Shown here: one piece after another, positions 8,144 to 17,961 of the stretch
How positions within the stretch are numbered: the stretch's first letter is position 1
How the letters are laid out: each line of letters opens with the position of its first letter
Origin: Bog-473 sp963824195
Lineage (GTDB): Bacteria; Actinomycetota; Acidimicrobiia; Acidimicrobiales; RAAP-2
Reading direction: 5' to 3'
Assembly: GCA_963824195.1 (NCBI GenBank)
Contig: CAWGOJ010000001.1
Location: 124,001 to 188,000, forward strand
Length of the DNA stretch: 64,000 bases
Position numbers and translations under genes: made by a program
Notes under the pieces: generated by a model
Seen by the model: only the letters and a program-made list of their open reading frames with translations
What the model was told of the DNA's origin: nothing
Databases searched by the model: none

Positions 8144-8638
8144 TTGCCGATCGTCGACCTCCCCGAGGAGGAGGAGATGGCCGCCGCGGTGGCCTGCATC
8201 GACGCCTGGGTCGAACGCGAGCTGGCCGCCGGGGGGTTCCTCGTGGCGGCCGAGCGACAGGACGTCACCGACCGCACCGCGTCGCACCGCTGGTATCTCC
8301 GCTTCAAGGGCGACGAGAAGGACTTCATCACCGTCTGGTTCACCCTCAAGCAGCGCACGCTGCACTTCGAGGCCCAGTTCATGCCCGCCCCCGAGACCAA
8401 CCAGGCCGACGTGTACGCGTACCTCTTGCGCCGCAACGCCCACCTCTTCGGGATGTCGTTCGCCCTCGGCCCCGAGGACGCGGTGTACCTGGTGGGCAGG
8501 GTGCCGGCGCGGCTGGTCGACGACGACGAACTGGACCGCATCGCCGGATCGTCGGTCCTCTACACCGACGACCACTTCCCGACGGCCATGACGATGGCCC
8601 ACCCCTCGACCTATCGGCGCCGACTCCGGCGCTCGTAG
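8144..8638 (+). CDS. YbjN-domain protein
   Basis: A 164-residue protein with a YbjN-type fold, recognised from RFKGDEKDFITVWFTLKQRT and the YAYLLRRNAHLFGMSFALG segment. The family resembles type III secretion chaperones in fold and has no defined biochemical role. It begins at TTG 8144, 31 nt after mshA, with no clear ribosome site; ATG 8177 is an alternative. Conserved adjacency to mshA suggests cotranscription. Confidence 0.75.
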   Translation: MPIVDLPEEEEMAAAVACIDAWVERELAAGGFLVAAERQDVTDRTASHRWYLRFKGDEKDFITVWFTLKQRTLHFEAQFMPAPETNQADVYAYLLRRNAHLFGMSFALGPEDAVYLVGRVPARLVDDDELDRIAGSSVLYTDDHFPTAMTMAHPSTYRRRLRRS

Positions 8639-8643
8639 GGACA

Positions 8644-8658
8644 GCGGCCGGCGGCCGC
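8644..8658 (+). terminator. Possible short hairpin after ybjN-like gene
   Basis: GCGGCC and GGCCGC are separated by 3 nt just after the stop codon. There is no T-run, so termination is uncertain. Confidence 0.25.
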
Positions 8659-8664
8659 GCTCGG

Positions 8665-8670
8665 TATCGT
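8665..8670 (+). promoter_or_regulatory. Leaderless -10 box of proC
   Basis: TATCGT ends 7 nt before GTG 8678. Confidence 0.5.
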
Positions 8671-8677
8671 CGCGCGG

Positions 8678-9492
8678 GTGTCGAGCCTGCTCATCGTCGG
8701 CGGCGGGAAGATGGGAGGCGCCCTGCTGGGCGGCCTGCTCCGCTCCGGATGGGCGGGCGCCGGCGATCTGACGGTCATTGAGCCCCTCGCCGAGCGCCGG
8801 GACGAGCTGGCGGCGGAACACCCGAGGCTGCGCACCGTCGCCGCCCCCGAGCCCGGGCTGCTGGACGACGCGGGCGAGCGGCTCTGTGGCGCGGTGCTCG
8901 CCGTCAAGCCCGACGCAGCCGAGGGAGCGTGCCGTGCCCTCGGCGTGACCGGGGTGACCCGGCTCCTCTCCATCGTGGCGGGCGTCCCGTGCCAGCGCCT
9001 GGAGGCCGCCCTGGGGGGGAGCCCGCCGTGGTCCGCGCCATGCCCAACACGCCCGCCCTGGTCGGGGCCGGGGTGACGGCCATCTCGGGCGGGTCCTTCG
9101 CCACGTCCCACGACCTGGCCTGGGCACAGGACGTGCTGTCGGCCGTCGGGACGGTCGTCCGCCTGCCCGAGCGCCTGCTCGATGCCGTCACAGGGCTCTC
9201 GGGATCGGGCCCGGCGTACCTGTTCCTGGTGGCCGAGGCGCTGATGGAGGCGGGGGTCCAAATGGGCCTGACCCGCGAGGTCAGCCGGACGCTCGTCGTC
9301 GAGACGATGCTGGGATCGGCCACCCTGCTCAAGGAGACCGGGAGTGACCCCGAGGTGTTGCGCGCGATGGTGACCTCACCGGCGGGCACCACGGCGGCCG
9401 GCATCCGGACGCTGGAGGCCCGGGCGGTGCGCTCGGCCTTCATGGAGGCGGTGGCGGCCGCCACGGAACGCTCACGCAACATGCAGCGCTGA
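8678..9492 (+). pseudogene. proC: Pyrroline-5-carboxylate reductase, one-base frameshift
   Basis: Last step of proline synthesis, NAD(P)H-dependent. The first frame, from GTG 8678, carries the Rossmann motif LLIVGGGKMGGALLGGLL and runs to LEAALGG. The following EPAVVRAMPNTPALVGAG and the C-terminal signature LSGSGPAYLFLVAEALMEAG lie in another frame. The break falls on a run of seven G at 9013-9019; one more G restores a continuous protein of about 271 residues, the normal length. A homopolymer error is the likely cause. The DUF62 gene follows 13 nt downstream. Confidence 0.85.
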
Positions 9493-9505
9493 GGGACCGA
9501 GCCCC

Positions 9506-10402
9506 GTGCCGCGCGAACCCGACCGGACCGTCTTCTTCCTCTCGGACTTCGGGACGCAGGACGAGTTCGTCGGCGTGGTCCACGCCGTGATTCAGCGGCG
9601 TGCCCCCGGGACGACAGTCATCGACCTCACGCACCACGTCCCGCCCTTCGACGTCCGCGCCGGGAGCCACGCCCTCGTTCGTGTCGTGCCGCATCTCGGC
9701 GCCGGCGTCGTGCTCGGCGTGGTCGACCCCGGGGTCGGCACGGCACGCCGCGGCATCTGCATGGAAGTGGCGCGGCCGGAGGCCGGCGGGACGCTGTGCT
9801 TCGTCGGGCCCGACAACGGCCTGCTCGTGGCGGCGGCGGAGGCTGCCGGCGAGGCACCGATCACCGGTGTGGTGGCCCTGCGCCGCGCCGATCCGCCCCC
9901 CGATCGCGGCCCCACCTTCGACGGGCGTGACCTCTTCGCGCCGGCGGCGGCGGCGCTGTGCGCCGGCGTGCCGCTCGAGGAGCTGGGGGAGTCGGTGGAC
10001 CCGGCGTCGCTGGTGCGCCTCGCCGGCGGTGTCGTCGAGCAGGGCCGGCTGCACGACGGCCGGACCTGTCTGCGCGCCGAGGTCACCTGGGTGGACCACT
10101 TCGGCAACCTCCAGCTGGCGGCGACCGTGGCGGACGCGCGCGTGGCGGGGATCCCGTCGGTGGGGAGCATCGAACTGGCGGCCCGAATCGAGTCGGGCCG
10201 TGAGTACCTCGACGGGTTGCCGCAGTCGCTCGTCCCCGACGGCGTCCGGCTGCGCTGCGTCGACGCCTTCGGCGACCTGGGGCAGGGTGAGTTCGGTCTG
10301 TTGGTCGACGCCAACGGGCATTTGGCCGTGGTGGCCGGCGAGGCGTCGGCGGCGAGCTGGCTGAACGTCGCCGCGGGGGAGCTCCTCGTCCTGGCCTGGT
10401 GA
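9506..10402 (+). CDS. SAM hydroxide adenosyltransferase family protein (DUF62)
   Basis: A 298-residue member of the fluorinase/chlorinase-related family, most of whose members hydrolyse S-adenosylmethionine to adenosine and methionine. It shows the N-terminal motif FFLSDFGTQDEFVGV, VVDPGVGTARRG, the active-site region FVGPDNGLL and FDGRDLFAPAAA, and the C-terminal DHFGNLQLA. Nothing points to true halogenase activity. Start is GTG 9506. The stop codon overlaps a possible upstream GTG of rex at 10399. Confidence 0.85.
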   Translation: MPREPDRTVFFLSDFGTQDEFVGVVHAVIQRRAPGTTVIDLTHHVPPFDVRAGSHALVRVVPHLGAGVVLGVVDPGVGTARRGICMEVARPEAGGTLCFVGPDNGLLVAAAEAAGEAPITGVVALRRADPPPDRGPTFDGRDLFAPAAAALCAGVPLEELGESVDPASLVRLAGGVVEQGRLHDGRTCLRAEVTWVDHFGNLQLAATVADARVAGIPSVGSIELAARIESGREYLDGLPQSLVPDGVRLRCVDAFGDLGQGEFGLLVDANGHLAVVAGEASAASWLNVAAGELLVLAW

Positions 10403-10450
10403 CCCGCGGGCGCACGCCGCCCGGTTTGGTGCGGTCGGGAGCCACCTCGG

Positions 10451-10456
10451 TACCAT
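10451..10456 (+). promoter_or_regulatory. Leaderless -10 box of rex
   Basis: TACCAT in the context CGGTACCAT ends 8 nt before GTG 10465. It favours that start over GTG 10399. Confidence 0.5.
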
Positions 10457-10464
10457 CCGACGCA

Positions 10465-11241
10465 GTGAGCGACGAGCAGGCGGACGTACCGACATCCTCC
10501 GCGCCCGATGCGCAGGCTGTGCCGCCTGCGCCGGCGAAGCGGATCCCCGAGGCCACAGTGCTGCGCCTGCCCGTGTACCAGCGAATCCTGGCCGAACTGG
10601 TGCGCGCCGGCGCCCGGACCGTCTCCTCGGAGCAGCTGGCCGATCTGGCGCGCATGAACGCGGCCAAGGTGCGCAAGGACCTCTCGCTGCTGGGCTCGTT
10701 CGGCACCCGGGGCTCGGGCTACGACCCTGGGTTCCTCATTTCGCAGATCGACCGCGCCCTTGGTGTCGACTCGAACTGGTCGGTGGCCGTCGTCGGCATC
10801 GGGAACCTGGGTCGGGCCCTCACGAACTCTGCCGGGTTCGCCTCGCGCGGCTGCGAGGTGACCTCGCTCTTCGACGTGGACCCGGCCGTGGTGGGTGAGG
10901 AGATCCGGGGCATGAGGGTGCGCCACATGGACGAGATCGCCACGCTGCGCGGCGCGGAGCGGCCCGACATCGGTGTGATCACGACGCCGGGCTGGGCCGC
11001 CCAGGGAGTAGCCGACCTGCTCGTGCGGGCCGGGGTGACCTCGCTGCTCAACTTCGCGCCGCGCGTGCTCAACGTCCCGCCCACCGTGCACCTGCGCTAC
11101 GTCGATCTGTCCATTGAGCTGCAGGTCCTGGGCTTTTACCGGGCCCGCGACGAGGAGCTGGGCCGCGTCGGACCCAACGGGGGTGAGCGGGGCCCCCTCA
11201 TGCGCGCCGTAGGACTCTCGGCGCGCTCCGACCTGGACTGA
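10465..11241 (+). CDS. rex: Redox-sensing transcriptional repressor Rex
   Basis: Senses the NADH/NAD+ ratio and represses respiratory genes when NADH is high. The N-terminal winged helix (LPVYQRILAELVRAGARTVS, NAAKVRKDLSLLGSFGTRG) is followed by a Rossmann domain with VAVVGIGNLGRAL and the C-terminal domain-swapped helix SIELQVLGFYRA. Start GTG 10465 gives 258 residues; an in-frame GTG 10399 would add 22. The order rex-hemA-hemC-hemD matches the Streptomyces rex-hemACD operon, where Rex regulates its own operon. I see no clear Rex operator (TTGTGA-n6-TCACAA) upstream of the gene. Confidence 0.93.
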   Translation: MSDEQADVPTSSAPDAQAVPPAPAKRIPEATVLRLPVYQRILAELVRAGARTVSSEQLADLARMNAAKVRKDLSLLGSFGTRGSGYDPGFLISQIDRALGVDSNWSVAVVGIGNLGRALTNSAGFASRGCEVTSLFDVDPAVVGEEIRGMRVRHMDEIATLRGAERPDIGVITTPGWAAQGVADLLVRAGVTSLLNFAPRVLNVPPTVHLRYVDLSIELQVLGFYRARDEELGRVGPNGGERGPLMRAVGLSARSDLD

Positions 11242-11242
11242 G

Positions 11243-11269
11243 GGCCGCCGAGGGGTTCCCCCCGCGGCC
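11243..11269 (+). terminator. Hairpin between rex and hemA
   Basis: GGCCGC-cga-GGGG-TT-CCCCCC-GCGGCC folds into a strong, slightly imperfect stem directly after the rex stop codon. With no T-run it could be a terminator, attenuator or mRNA-processing element that separates rex from hemA. Confidence 0.4.
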
Positions 11270-11299
11270 GCTGACTGGCAGGCTGTGGGGCGGGACCGG

Positions 11300-11309
11300 C
11301 ACAATTGTG
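11300..11309. promoter_or_regulatory. hemA promoter region with palindrome CACAATTGTG
   Basis: A perfect 10-bp palindrome of unusually low GC lies 23 bp before hemA. CACAAT may serve as a -10 box. An AGGAGGG ribosome site follows at about 11319. The half-sites are reversed relative to a Rex operator, so the binding factor is unknown. Confidence 0.4.
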
Positions 11310-11331
11310 AGCCGACCCAGGAGGGAACCGA

Positions 11332-12606
11332 GTGTCCGTCGTCGTCGTAGGGCTCCAGCACACGCAGGCCCCGCTGCCTCTTCTCGAGGCGGTCGCCGTC
11401 ACCGAGGCCGACCTGCACAAGGCGCTGAGTGAACTGCGTCAGTGCCGCAACGTCCAGGAGACGGTGGTGCTCTCGACCTGCCTGCGCACCGAGGTTTACG
11501 CGGTGGTGGACCGCTTCCACGACGCGGTGGCGGAAATCTACGACGTGCTCTCCGAGCACTCGGGCGTGTCGGTGGAGGAGCTCTCGGCCCACGCCAGCAT
11601 CCGCTTCGACGACGACGTCACGTCCCACCTCTTCTCGGTGACGTCGGGCCTCGAGTCCGTGGTCACGGGGGAGACCGAGGTCGTCGGCCAGGTCAGGCAC
11701 GCCTTCGAACGGGCGCAGGAGGAGAGCACGAGCGGCCCGGTGCTCTCGGCGCTCTTCCGGCACGCGCTGCAGACGGGTAAGCGGGTACGCACCGAGACGG
11801 GCATCAGCAAGGGCACGACGTCGTTCGCGTACGCGGCGGTGACGGTCGCCCGCGGCACGGACCAGGCGGGCCTGCGCGGCGCGCGGGTGGTGGTGGTCGG
11901 CGCCGGCGACATGGGCCTCGGCGTGTGCCGAGCCCTGTCGGACATCGCGCCGCCCGAGGCGCCCCAGCGCGTGGTGGTGGCCAACCGCTCGGTGAAGCGG
12001 GCCAGGGATCTCGTGCACGAGTCCGCCGGCGGGCCGTTCGAGATGCGGGCGGTGCCGCTCGAGCACGTCGCCGGCGAGCTGGCGGACGCCGACGTGGTTC
12101 TGAGCGCCGTGGCGGCGGAGTCGCACGTGCTGGGGGTGCAGGACTTCGCGACGGTGACCGGACCCCTACTCGTGATCGACCTCGGGGTCCCGCGCAACGT
12201 GGACCCCGAGGTGGCCGGGTTCGACGGCATCACGTTGCTCGATATGGACACGCTGAGCGCCTCCGTGGCGCGTGCGCTCGGCGACCGGCAGGAGGAATCG
12301 GTGGCGGCGCGGCACATCATCGCGGCGGAGGTGGAGCGCTTCCGCACCGCCAGCCGCCAGCGCGGCGCCGCGCCGGTGATCGCGTCGCTCCGGTCGCGCC
12401 TCGAGTCGCTACGCGTCGCCGAGCTCGAGCGGCACCGGGCCCAACTGGCCGACCTGAGCCAGGAGGAGTGGGAGCACGTGGACGCCGCGACCCGCGCCGC
12501 GCTGGCCAAGATGCTGCATGAGCCCACCATGCTCCTGAAGGACACCGCCGGCACGCCACGCGGCGAGCGGCTCGTCGAGGCGCTGCGCATCCTCTTCGAC
12601 CTGTAG
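11332..12606 (+). CDS. hemA: Glutamyl-tRNA reductase
   Basis: First committed step of the C5 heme pathway: NADPH-dependent reduction of Glu-tRNA to glutamate-1-semialdehyde. 424 residues. The catalytic cysteine is in LSTCLRTEVYAV (Cys 50). The glutamate-recognition domain is followed by the NADPH domain (VVVVGAGDMGLGVCRAL, then VVANRS) and a C-terminal dimerisation domain ending LVEALRILFDL. Start is GTG 11332, preceded by a good AGGAGGG site, unlike the leaderless neighbours. It leads the early heme cluster. Confidence 0.95.
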   Translation: MSVVVVGLQHTQAPLPLLEAVAVTEADLHKALSELRQCRNVQETVVLSTCLRTEVYAVVDRFHDAVAEIYDVLSEHSGVSVEELSAHASIRFDDDVTSHLFSVTSGLESVVTGETEVVGQVRHAFERAQEESTSGPVLSALFRHALQTGKRVRTETGISKGTTSFAYAAVTVARGTDQAGLRGARVVVVGAGDMGLGVCRALSDIAPPEAPQRVVVANRSVKRARDLVHESAGGPFEMRAVPLEHVAGELADADVVLSAVAAESHVLGVQDFATVTGPLLVIDLGVPRNVDPEVAGFDGITLLDMDTLSASVARALGDRQEESVAARHIIAAEVERFRTASRQRGAAPVIASLRSRLESLRVAELERHRAQLADLSQEEWEHVDAATRAALAKMLHEPTMLLKDTAGTPRGERLVEALRILFDL

Positions 12607-12631
12607 TCGCCGCCATGGGATAGTCACCGCC

Positions 12632-13594
12632 ATGGGAACCATCCGCCTGGCCACCCGCGGCTCCCCGCTGGCGCTGCGCCAGACCGAGATCGTCTCCGAG
12701 CTCCTGCGCCGCGCCGACCCCGGCGTCCAGGTCGAACCCGTCGTCGTCCGCACGCGGGGAGACCAGGACGCCTCGTCGCCCCTCGACCAGATCGGGGGCC
12801 AGGGGGTCTTCGTCGCCGAGGTCGAAGCGGCCGTCTCCGGCGGGCGGGCGGACGCCGCCGTGCACTCGGCCAAGGACATGACCTCCAACATGGGTGACCA
12901 TCTCGTGCTAGGGGCGGTACCGGCGCGGGCGGACCCCCGTGACGGCCTCGTCGGCTGCACGCTGGCGGACCTCCCGGCGGGCGGGCTCGTCGCCACGGGC
13001 TCGGCCCGGCGCCGGGCCCAGCTGGCCTACCTCCGGCCCGACCTCGTGTTCACGCAGCTGCGGGGCAACATGGCGCGGCGCCTGGCCGTCGGCGAGGACG
13101 GGAGCGTCTCGGCGGTGGTGGTCGCCGTCGCCGCCCTGGAGCGCCTGGGCTGGGAGGCCCGGCTGAGCGACGTGCTCGACCCGGTCGACGTCCTGCCCCA
13201 GGCCGGGCAGGGTGCCATCGCCGTGCAGTGCCGGGCCGGCGACGAGGGCACGCGTCGGCTGCTCGGCGCCATCGACCACGAGCCCAGCCACCGTGCGCTG
13301 CGGGCGGAGCGGGCCGTGCTGGCCGCGCTGGGCGGGAGCTGCACCGTGCCCGTCGGGGCCTTCGCCGAGGCCGTCGTCCTCGGCGCCGAGGCCGCTGCCA
13401 CCGGCGCCGGGGGCAGCGCCTCGCTCCGGGTGTCGGGGCTGATGGCGAGCGGCGACGGGCGCACGGTCATCCGCATGGCGCTCCAGGGGGACGACCCGGA
13501 GGCCGTGGGCACCGAGCTGGCCCGGGCGCTGCTCGAGGGTGGCGGGTCGGCGATCGAAGACTTCGGCCGCGTCCCGCCCGGCGCGGCGCCGTGA
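12632..13594 (+). CDS. hemC: Porphobilinogen deaminase (hydroxymethylbilane synthase)
   Basis: Joins four porphobilinogen units into hydroxymethylbilane. 320 residues, starting MGTIRLATRGSPLALRQTE. HSAKDM carries the catalytic lysine-aspartate region, and the dipyrromethane cofactor cysteine is in GGSCTVPVGA (about 237). It lies 25 nt after hemA and overlaps the next gene by GTGA. A GATAGT sequence before the ATG could give a weak internal leaderless start. Confidence 0.95.
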   Translation: MGTIRLATRGSPLALRQTEIVSELLRRADPGVQVEPVVVRTRGDQDASSPLDQIGGQGVFVAEVEAAVSGGRADAAVHSAKDMTSNMGDHLVLGAVPARADPRDGLVGCTLADLPAGGLVATGSARRRAQLAYLRPDLVFTQLRGNMARRLAVGEDGSVSAVVVAVAALERLGWEARLSDVLDPVDVLPQAGQGAIAVQCRAGDEGTRRLLGAIDHEPSHRALRAERAVLAALGGSCTVPVGAFAEAVVLGAEAAATGAGGSASLRVSGLMASGDGRTVIRMALQGDDPEAVGTELARALLEGGGSAIEDFGRVPPGAAP

Positions 13595-15090
13595 CCGTCT
13601 ACCTGGTCGGGGCGGGTCCCGGCGACCCTGGGCTCCTCACCCGCAGCGCTGCGAAGCTCCTGGCGCGGGCCGACGTCGTCCTGCACGACCGCCTCGTCAG
13701 CCCGGCGGTGCTCGACCTGGTGCACCCGGACGCAACCCTGATCGACGTGGGCAAGGACCCCGACGAGGTCGGGGGCGCGCGGCAGGAGGAGATCGCGCGC
13801 CTGCTGGTCGAGCACGGCCGGAGCTCCGCCGTGGTCGTTCGCCTGAAGGGCGGTGACCCGTTCCTCTTCGGCCGAGGCGGCGAGGAGAGGGACGCGCTGG
13901 CGCAGGCGGGGATCCCCTGCGAGGTGGTGCCCGGCGTCACGTCAGCCTTCGGCGTCCCCGCCGCCGTCGGCATCCCGGTCACCCAGCGCGGGCTGGCCTC
14001 GTCGGTCACGGTGGTGACGGGACGGATGGGGGAGCCGGGCGCCGGCCCCGACTGGGAGGTGCTGGCCCGGGTGGGCGGGACGCTGGTCATCCTGATGGGC
14101 ATGACCACCCGGGGCGCCATCTCCGACGCGCTGGTTGCGGGCGGGAGGGCGCCCGACACGCCGGTCGCGGTGATTGAGCGCGGCACGACGCCGTCGGAGC
14201 GGATGGTGCGCACGACGCTGGCCGGCCTGGCCGGGGTCGACCTGGAGGCGCCGGCGGTCATCGTCGTCGGCGCGGTGGCGGCGCTCGGCGCGCAGGCGCC
14301 GGCGAAATCGACGGGCGGTCCTCTGGCGGGTCGCACGGTGGTGGTGACCCGATCGGGCCAGCGCGCCCGCGGCCTGGTCGACGCGCTCGAGCGGGCCGGG
14401 GCGACCGTGCTGGAGCTCCCGCTGACCCGCCAGGCCGACCCGTCCGACGGCGGGGCCGCGCTGCGGGCCGCGGCCGCCGGGGTGCGAGACCGGCGCTGGG
14501 TGGTGCTGACGTCGGTCAACGCGGTGGACCGCTTCATGGCCGCGCTGCGCGACGCCCGGGCACTGGCTCCGGTGCTCGTCGCCGCGGTCGGGCCCGCCAC
14601 CGCCGACGCGCTGCGGATGGCGGGCGTTGAACCGGACCTTGTGCCGGCCGAGCACAGCGCGCGCGGCCTGGTCGAGGAGTTCCCCGACGCGGAGGGCACG
14701 GACCGGGACGTCCTCTTTCCGTGTGCCGACGGGGCGCCGGACACCATTGCGGAGGGTCTCGGTCACAAGGGCTGGGACGTGCAGCGCGTGGAGGCCTACC
14801 GCACCGTGGCCCTGTCCACCCCCGAACCCGAGCTGCTCGCCCGCGTCACGGCGGCCGACGCGCTGACGCTCACCGCGACCTCCTCCCTGCAGGCTTTCCT
14901 GGCGCTGCGCACCCCGGACGGTGCACCGCTGCCCGTGCCCGCGCACGTGGTGTGCATCGGGCCGACGACGGCCGAGGCGGCCCGTTCGGCCGGCCTGGCC
15001 GGGGTGCATGAGGCCTGGGGTGCGTCGGGCGACGGCATCGTCGCCGAGCTGGTCAACTACTTCGGCCCCGGGGGTGGCGGCGGCTCGTAG
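13591..15090 (+). CDS. Uroporphyrinogen-III methyltransferase / uroporphyrinogen-III synthase fusion
   Basis: Bifunctional protein of 499 residues at a branch point of tetrapyrrole synthesis. Residues 1-240 are a CobA/SUMT domain that methylates uroporphyrinogen III toward siroheme and cobalamin (VYLVGAGPGDPGLLTRSAA, VVRLKGGDPFLFGRGGEE, VPGVTSAFGVPAAVGIPVT). Residues 250-490 are a HemD domain that cyclises hydroxymethylbilane (GRTVVVTRSGQRARGLVDAL, LTATSSLQAFLAL). Such fusions are common in actinobacteria. The start GTG 13591 overlaps the hemC stop by four bases. Confidence 0.93.
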   Translation: MTVYLVGAGPGDPGLLTRSAAKLLARADVVLHDRLVSPAVLDLVHPDATLIDVGKDPDEVGGARQEEIARLLVEHGRSSAVVVRLKGGDPFLFGRGGEERDALAQAGIPCEVVPGVTSAFGVPAAVGIPVTQRGLASSVTVVTGRMGEPGAGPDWEVLARVGGTLVILMGMTTRGAISDALVAGGRAPDTPVAVIERGTTPSERMVRTTLAGLAGVDLEAPAVIVVGAVAALGAQAPAKSTGGPLAGRTVVVTRSGQRARGLVDALERAGATVLELPLTRQADPSDGGAALRAAAAGVRDRRWVVLTSVNAVDRFMAALRDARALAPVLVAAVGPATADALRMAGVEPDLVPAEHSARGLVEEFPDAEGTDRDVLFPCADGAPDTIAEGLGHKGWDVQRVEAYRTVALSTPEPELLARVTAADALTLTATSSLQAFLALRTPDGAPLPVPAHVVCIGPTTAEAARSAGLAGVHEAWGASGDGIVAELVNYFGPGGGGGS

Positions 15091-15093
15091 GCT
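15088..15093 (+). promoter_or_regulatory. Possible internal leaderless -10 box before hemB
   Basis: TAGGCT, whose first three bases are the preceding stop codon, ends 8 nt before ATG 15102. A GGGAGG ribosome-site-like sequence lies in the same gap, so read-through translation is equally possible. Confidence 0.35.
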
Positions 15094-15101
15094 GGGAGGC
15101 C

Positions 15102-16110
15102 ATGACCCAGGCCACTTCACCCGTGCCCGCCACGGGTGACTTCCCGGCCCGCCGGTTCCGCCGGCTGCGCCGTACCCCGGCGCTCCGGCGCCTGGTCGCC
15201 GAGGCGCGCCTCGGCGTCGACGACCTGGTCGCGCCGCTGTTCGTGCGGGAGGGCACGGAGGTGCCGACCCCCATCGCGTCCATGCCGGGCCAGGTCCAGC
15301 ACACGGTGGACTCGCTGGTGCTCGAGGCCAAGCGGCTCGTCACGCTCGGCATCCCTGGGCTCATCCTCTTCGGGGTCCCGGAACACAAGGACGCCGGGGG
15401 GAGCGGGGCCTACGACCCCGAGGGCGTTGTGCAGCTGGCCCTGCGCGCCGTGCGCGACGCGGTGGGCGACGAGCTCGTCGTGATGGCCGACCTCTGCCTC
15501 GACGAATACACCGACCACGGGCACTGTGGCGTCCTCGGCCCCTCGGGCGAGGTGCTCAACGACGAAACGCTCGAGCTCTACCAGCGCATCGCCTTGGCGC
15601 AGGCCGCGGCGGGGGCCGACGTCGTCGCGCCGAGCGGCATGATGGATGGCCAGGTGGCCGCCATCCGCGCCGCGCTCGACGGAGCCGGGCACCAGCGGGT
15701 CGGCGTCCTGGCGTACGCCGCCAAGTACGCCTCGGCGCTCTACGGCCCGTTCCGCGACGCGGTCGACGTCACCATCACCGGCGGCGGTGACCGCAGGGCG
15801 TACCAGCAGGACCCGCGCAACGGGCGCGAGGCACTGGCCGAGATCGCACAGGATGTGGCCGAGGGTGCCGACATGATCATGGTCAAGCCCGCCATGACCT
15901 CCCTCGACGTGCTGGCCGCGGCCCGCGGCCTGGTGCGCGTGCCGCTGGCGGCCTACCACGTGAGCGGCGAGTTTGCGATGGTCAAGGCCGCGGCGGCGGC
16001 CGGGTGGATCGACGGGCCCGCCGTGGCCCTGGAGCAGCTCACCGTCCTCAAGCGGGCGGGGGCCGACTTCATCCTCACCTACTTTGCCGCAGAGGTGGCC
16101 GAGGCGCTCG

Positions 16111-16118
<8 letters not shown>
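15102..16118 (+). CDS. hemB: Delta-aminolevulinic acid dehydratase (porphobilinogen synthase)
   Basis: Condenses two 5-aminolevulinate molecules to porphobilinogen. 338 residues. Both active-site lysine regions are seen: YAAKYASALYGPFRDA and MIMVKPAMTSLD (Schiff-base Lys about 262). The metal-site segment MADLCLDEYTDHGHCG has fewer cysteines than zinc-type enzymes, suggesting a Mg-dependent form. It follows cobA/hemD by 11 nt and overlaps hemL by 8 nt. Confidence 0.95.
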
Positions 16119-17418
<1,300 letters not shown>

Positions 17419-17747
17419 AGCGCCAGCGCCCGGCGCGTGGGAGGCGAAGTGGCGGGCGCCGGCGCCGAAGGACTCCTTGGGCTCCCACGTCATGTCCGGG
17501 TAGGCGGACGGTGGCGGGAGGGGACCGCGTAGCCGCGGCCACCGAACACGGTGCCGGTGTCGCAGTGGACCGCCTGGTGCTCGACTACTGCTGCTCCACG
17601 ACGACACTGTGAACCGGACGACGTGAGATCCGGACCTCCCGGGGGACTTTGTGAAATCTATAAACGGACTCGTGGATAGTTCTCGCGGGTACTCCCCGGA
17701 GCCGCTGCGGTCGAACTGCATGCTCAGAACGACCGGATGACGTCATC
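17419..17747. other. Gene-free stretch after hemL
   Basis: No intact gene. On the minus strand about 17430-17510 reads as coding-like sequence with high GC at third positions (YPDMTWEPKESFGAGARHFA), but I do not recognise it and no start or continuous frame supports it. Around 17620-17670 the GC content falls, typical of non-coding or decayed DNA. Confidence 0.4.
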
Positions 17748-17862
17748 GGGCCCATCACGATGACGGGGCGCAGCGCTGGGTTGAGCCACCGCAGCACCGA
17801 ATCGAGGTCCGAGAGCGGGAGCGACACGCACCCCTGCGCCGCTGTCCGCCTGCGGGAACGTG
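17748..17862 (-). pseudogene. Remnant of an L,D-transpeptidase C-terminus
   Basis: The minus strand reads AQGCVSLPLSDLD followed by SVLRWLNPALRPVIVMGP, closely resembling the C-terminal catalytic segment of YkuD-type L,D-transpeptidases, where the Cys of GCVSLP is the nucleophile. HVPAGGQ, which should precede it, is in the next frame (17842-17862). Upstream family sequence is not recognisable before the HIT gene begins on the other strand. A frame break plus missing N-terminus indicates a decayed fragment. An open frame of 119 codons (17585-17944) covers it but does not resemble a whole protein. Confidence 0.6.
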
Positions 17863-17961
17863 CCGGCCCGGCGGACATGGGCAACCGCAGGAGCCCAGGG
17901 TAGGAGTGCGTACCGGCCTTCAGGCGCCAACCGGCGTTGACCATTGGCAGACTGGAGCGAG

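Noticed and set aside
9506..10402. Fluorinase or chlorinase
   Set aside because: Overall family match only; no halogenase-specific features or natural-product genes nearby, so SAM hydrolase-type activity is more likely.
9592..12126. 844-codon minus-strand open frame over DUF62, rex and hemA
   Set aside because: Shadow of three well-recognised plus-strand genes in high-GC DNA; no family motif.
17585..17944. Minus-strand 119-codon frame as an intact gene
   Set aside because: Only the middle matches an L,D-transpeptidase C-terminus, a required part is in another frame, and both ends are unlike protein.
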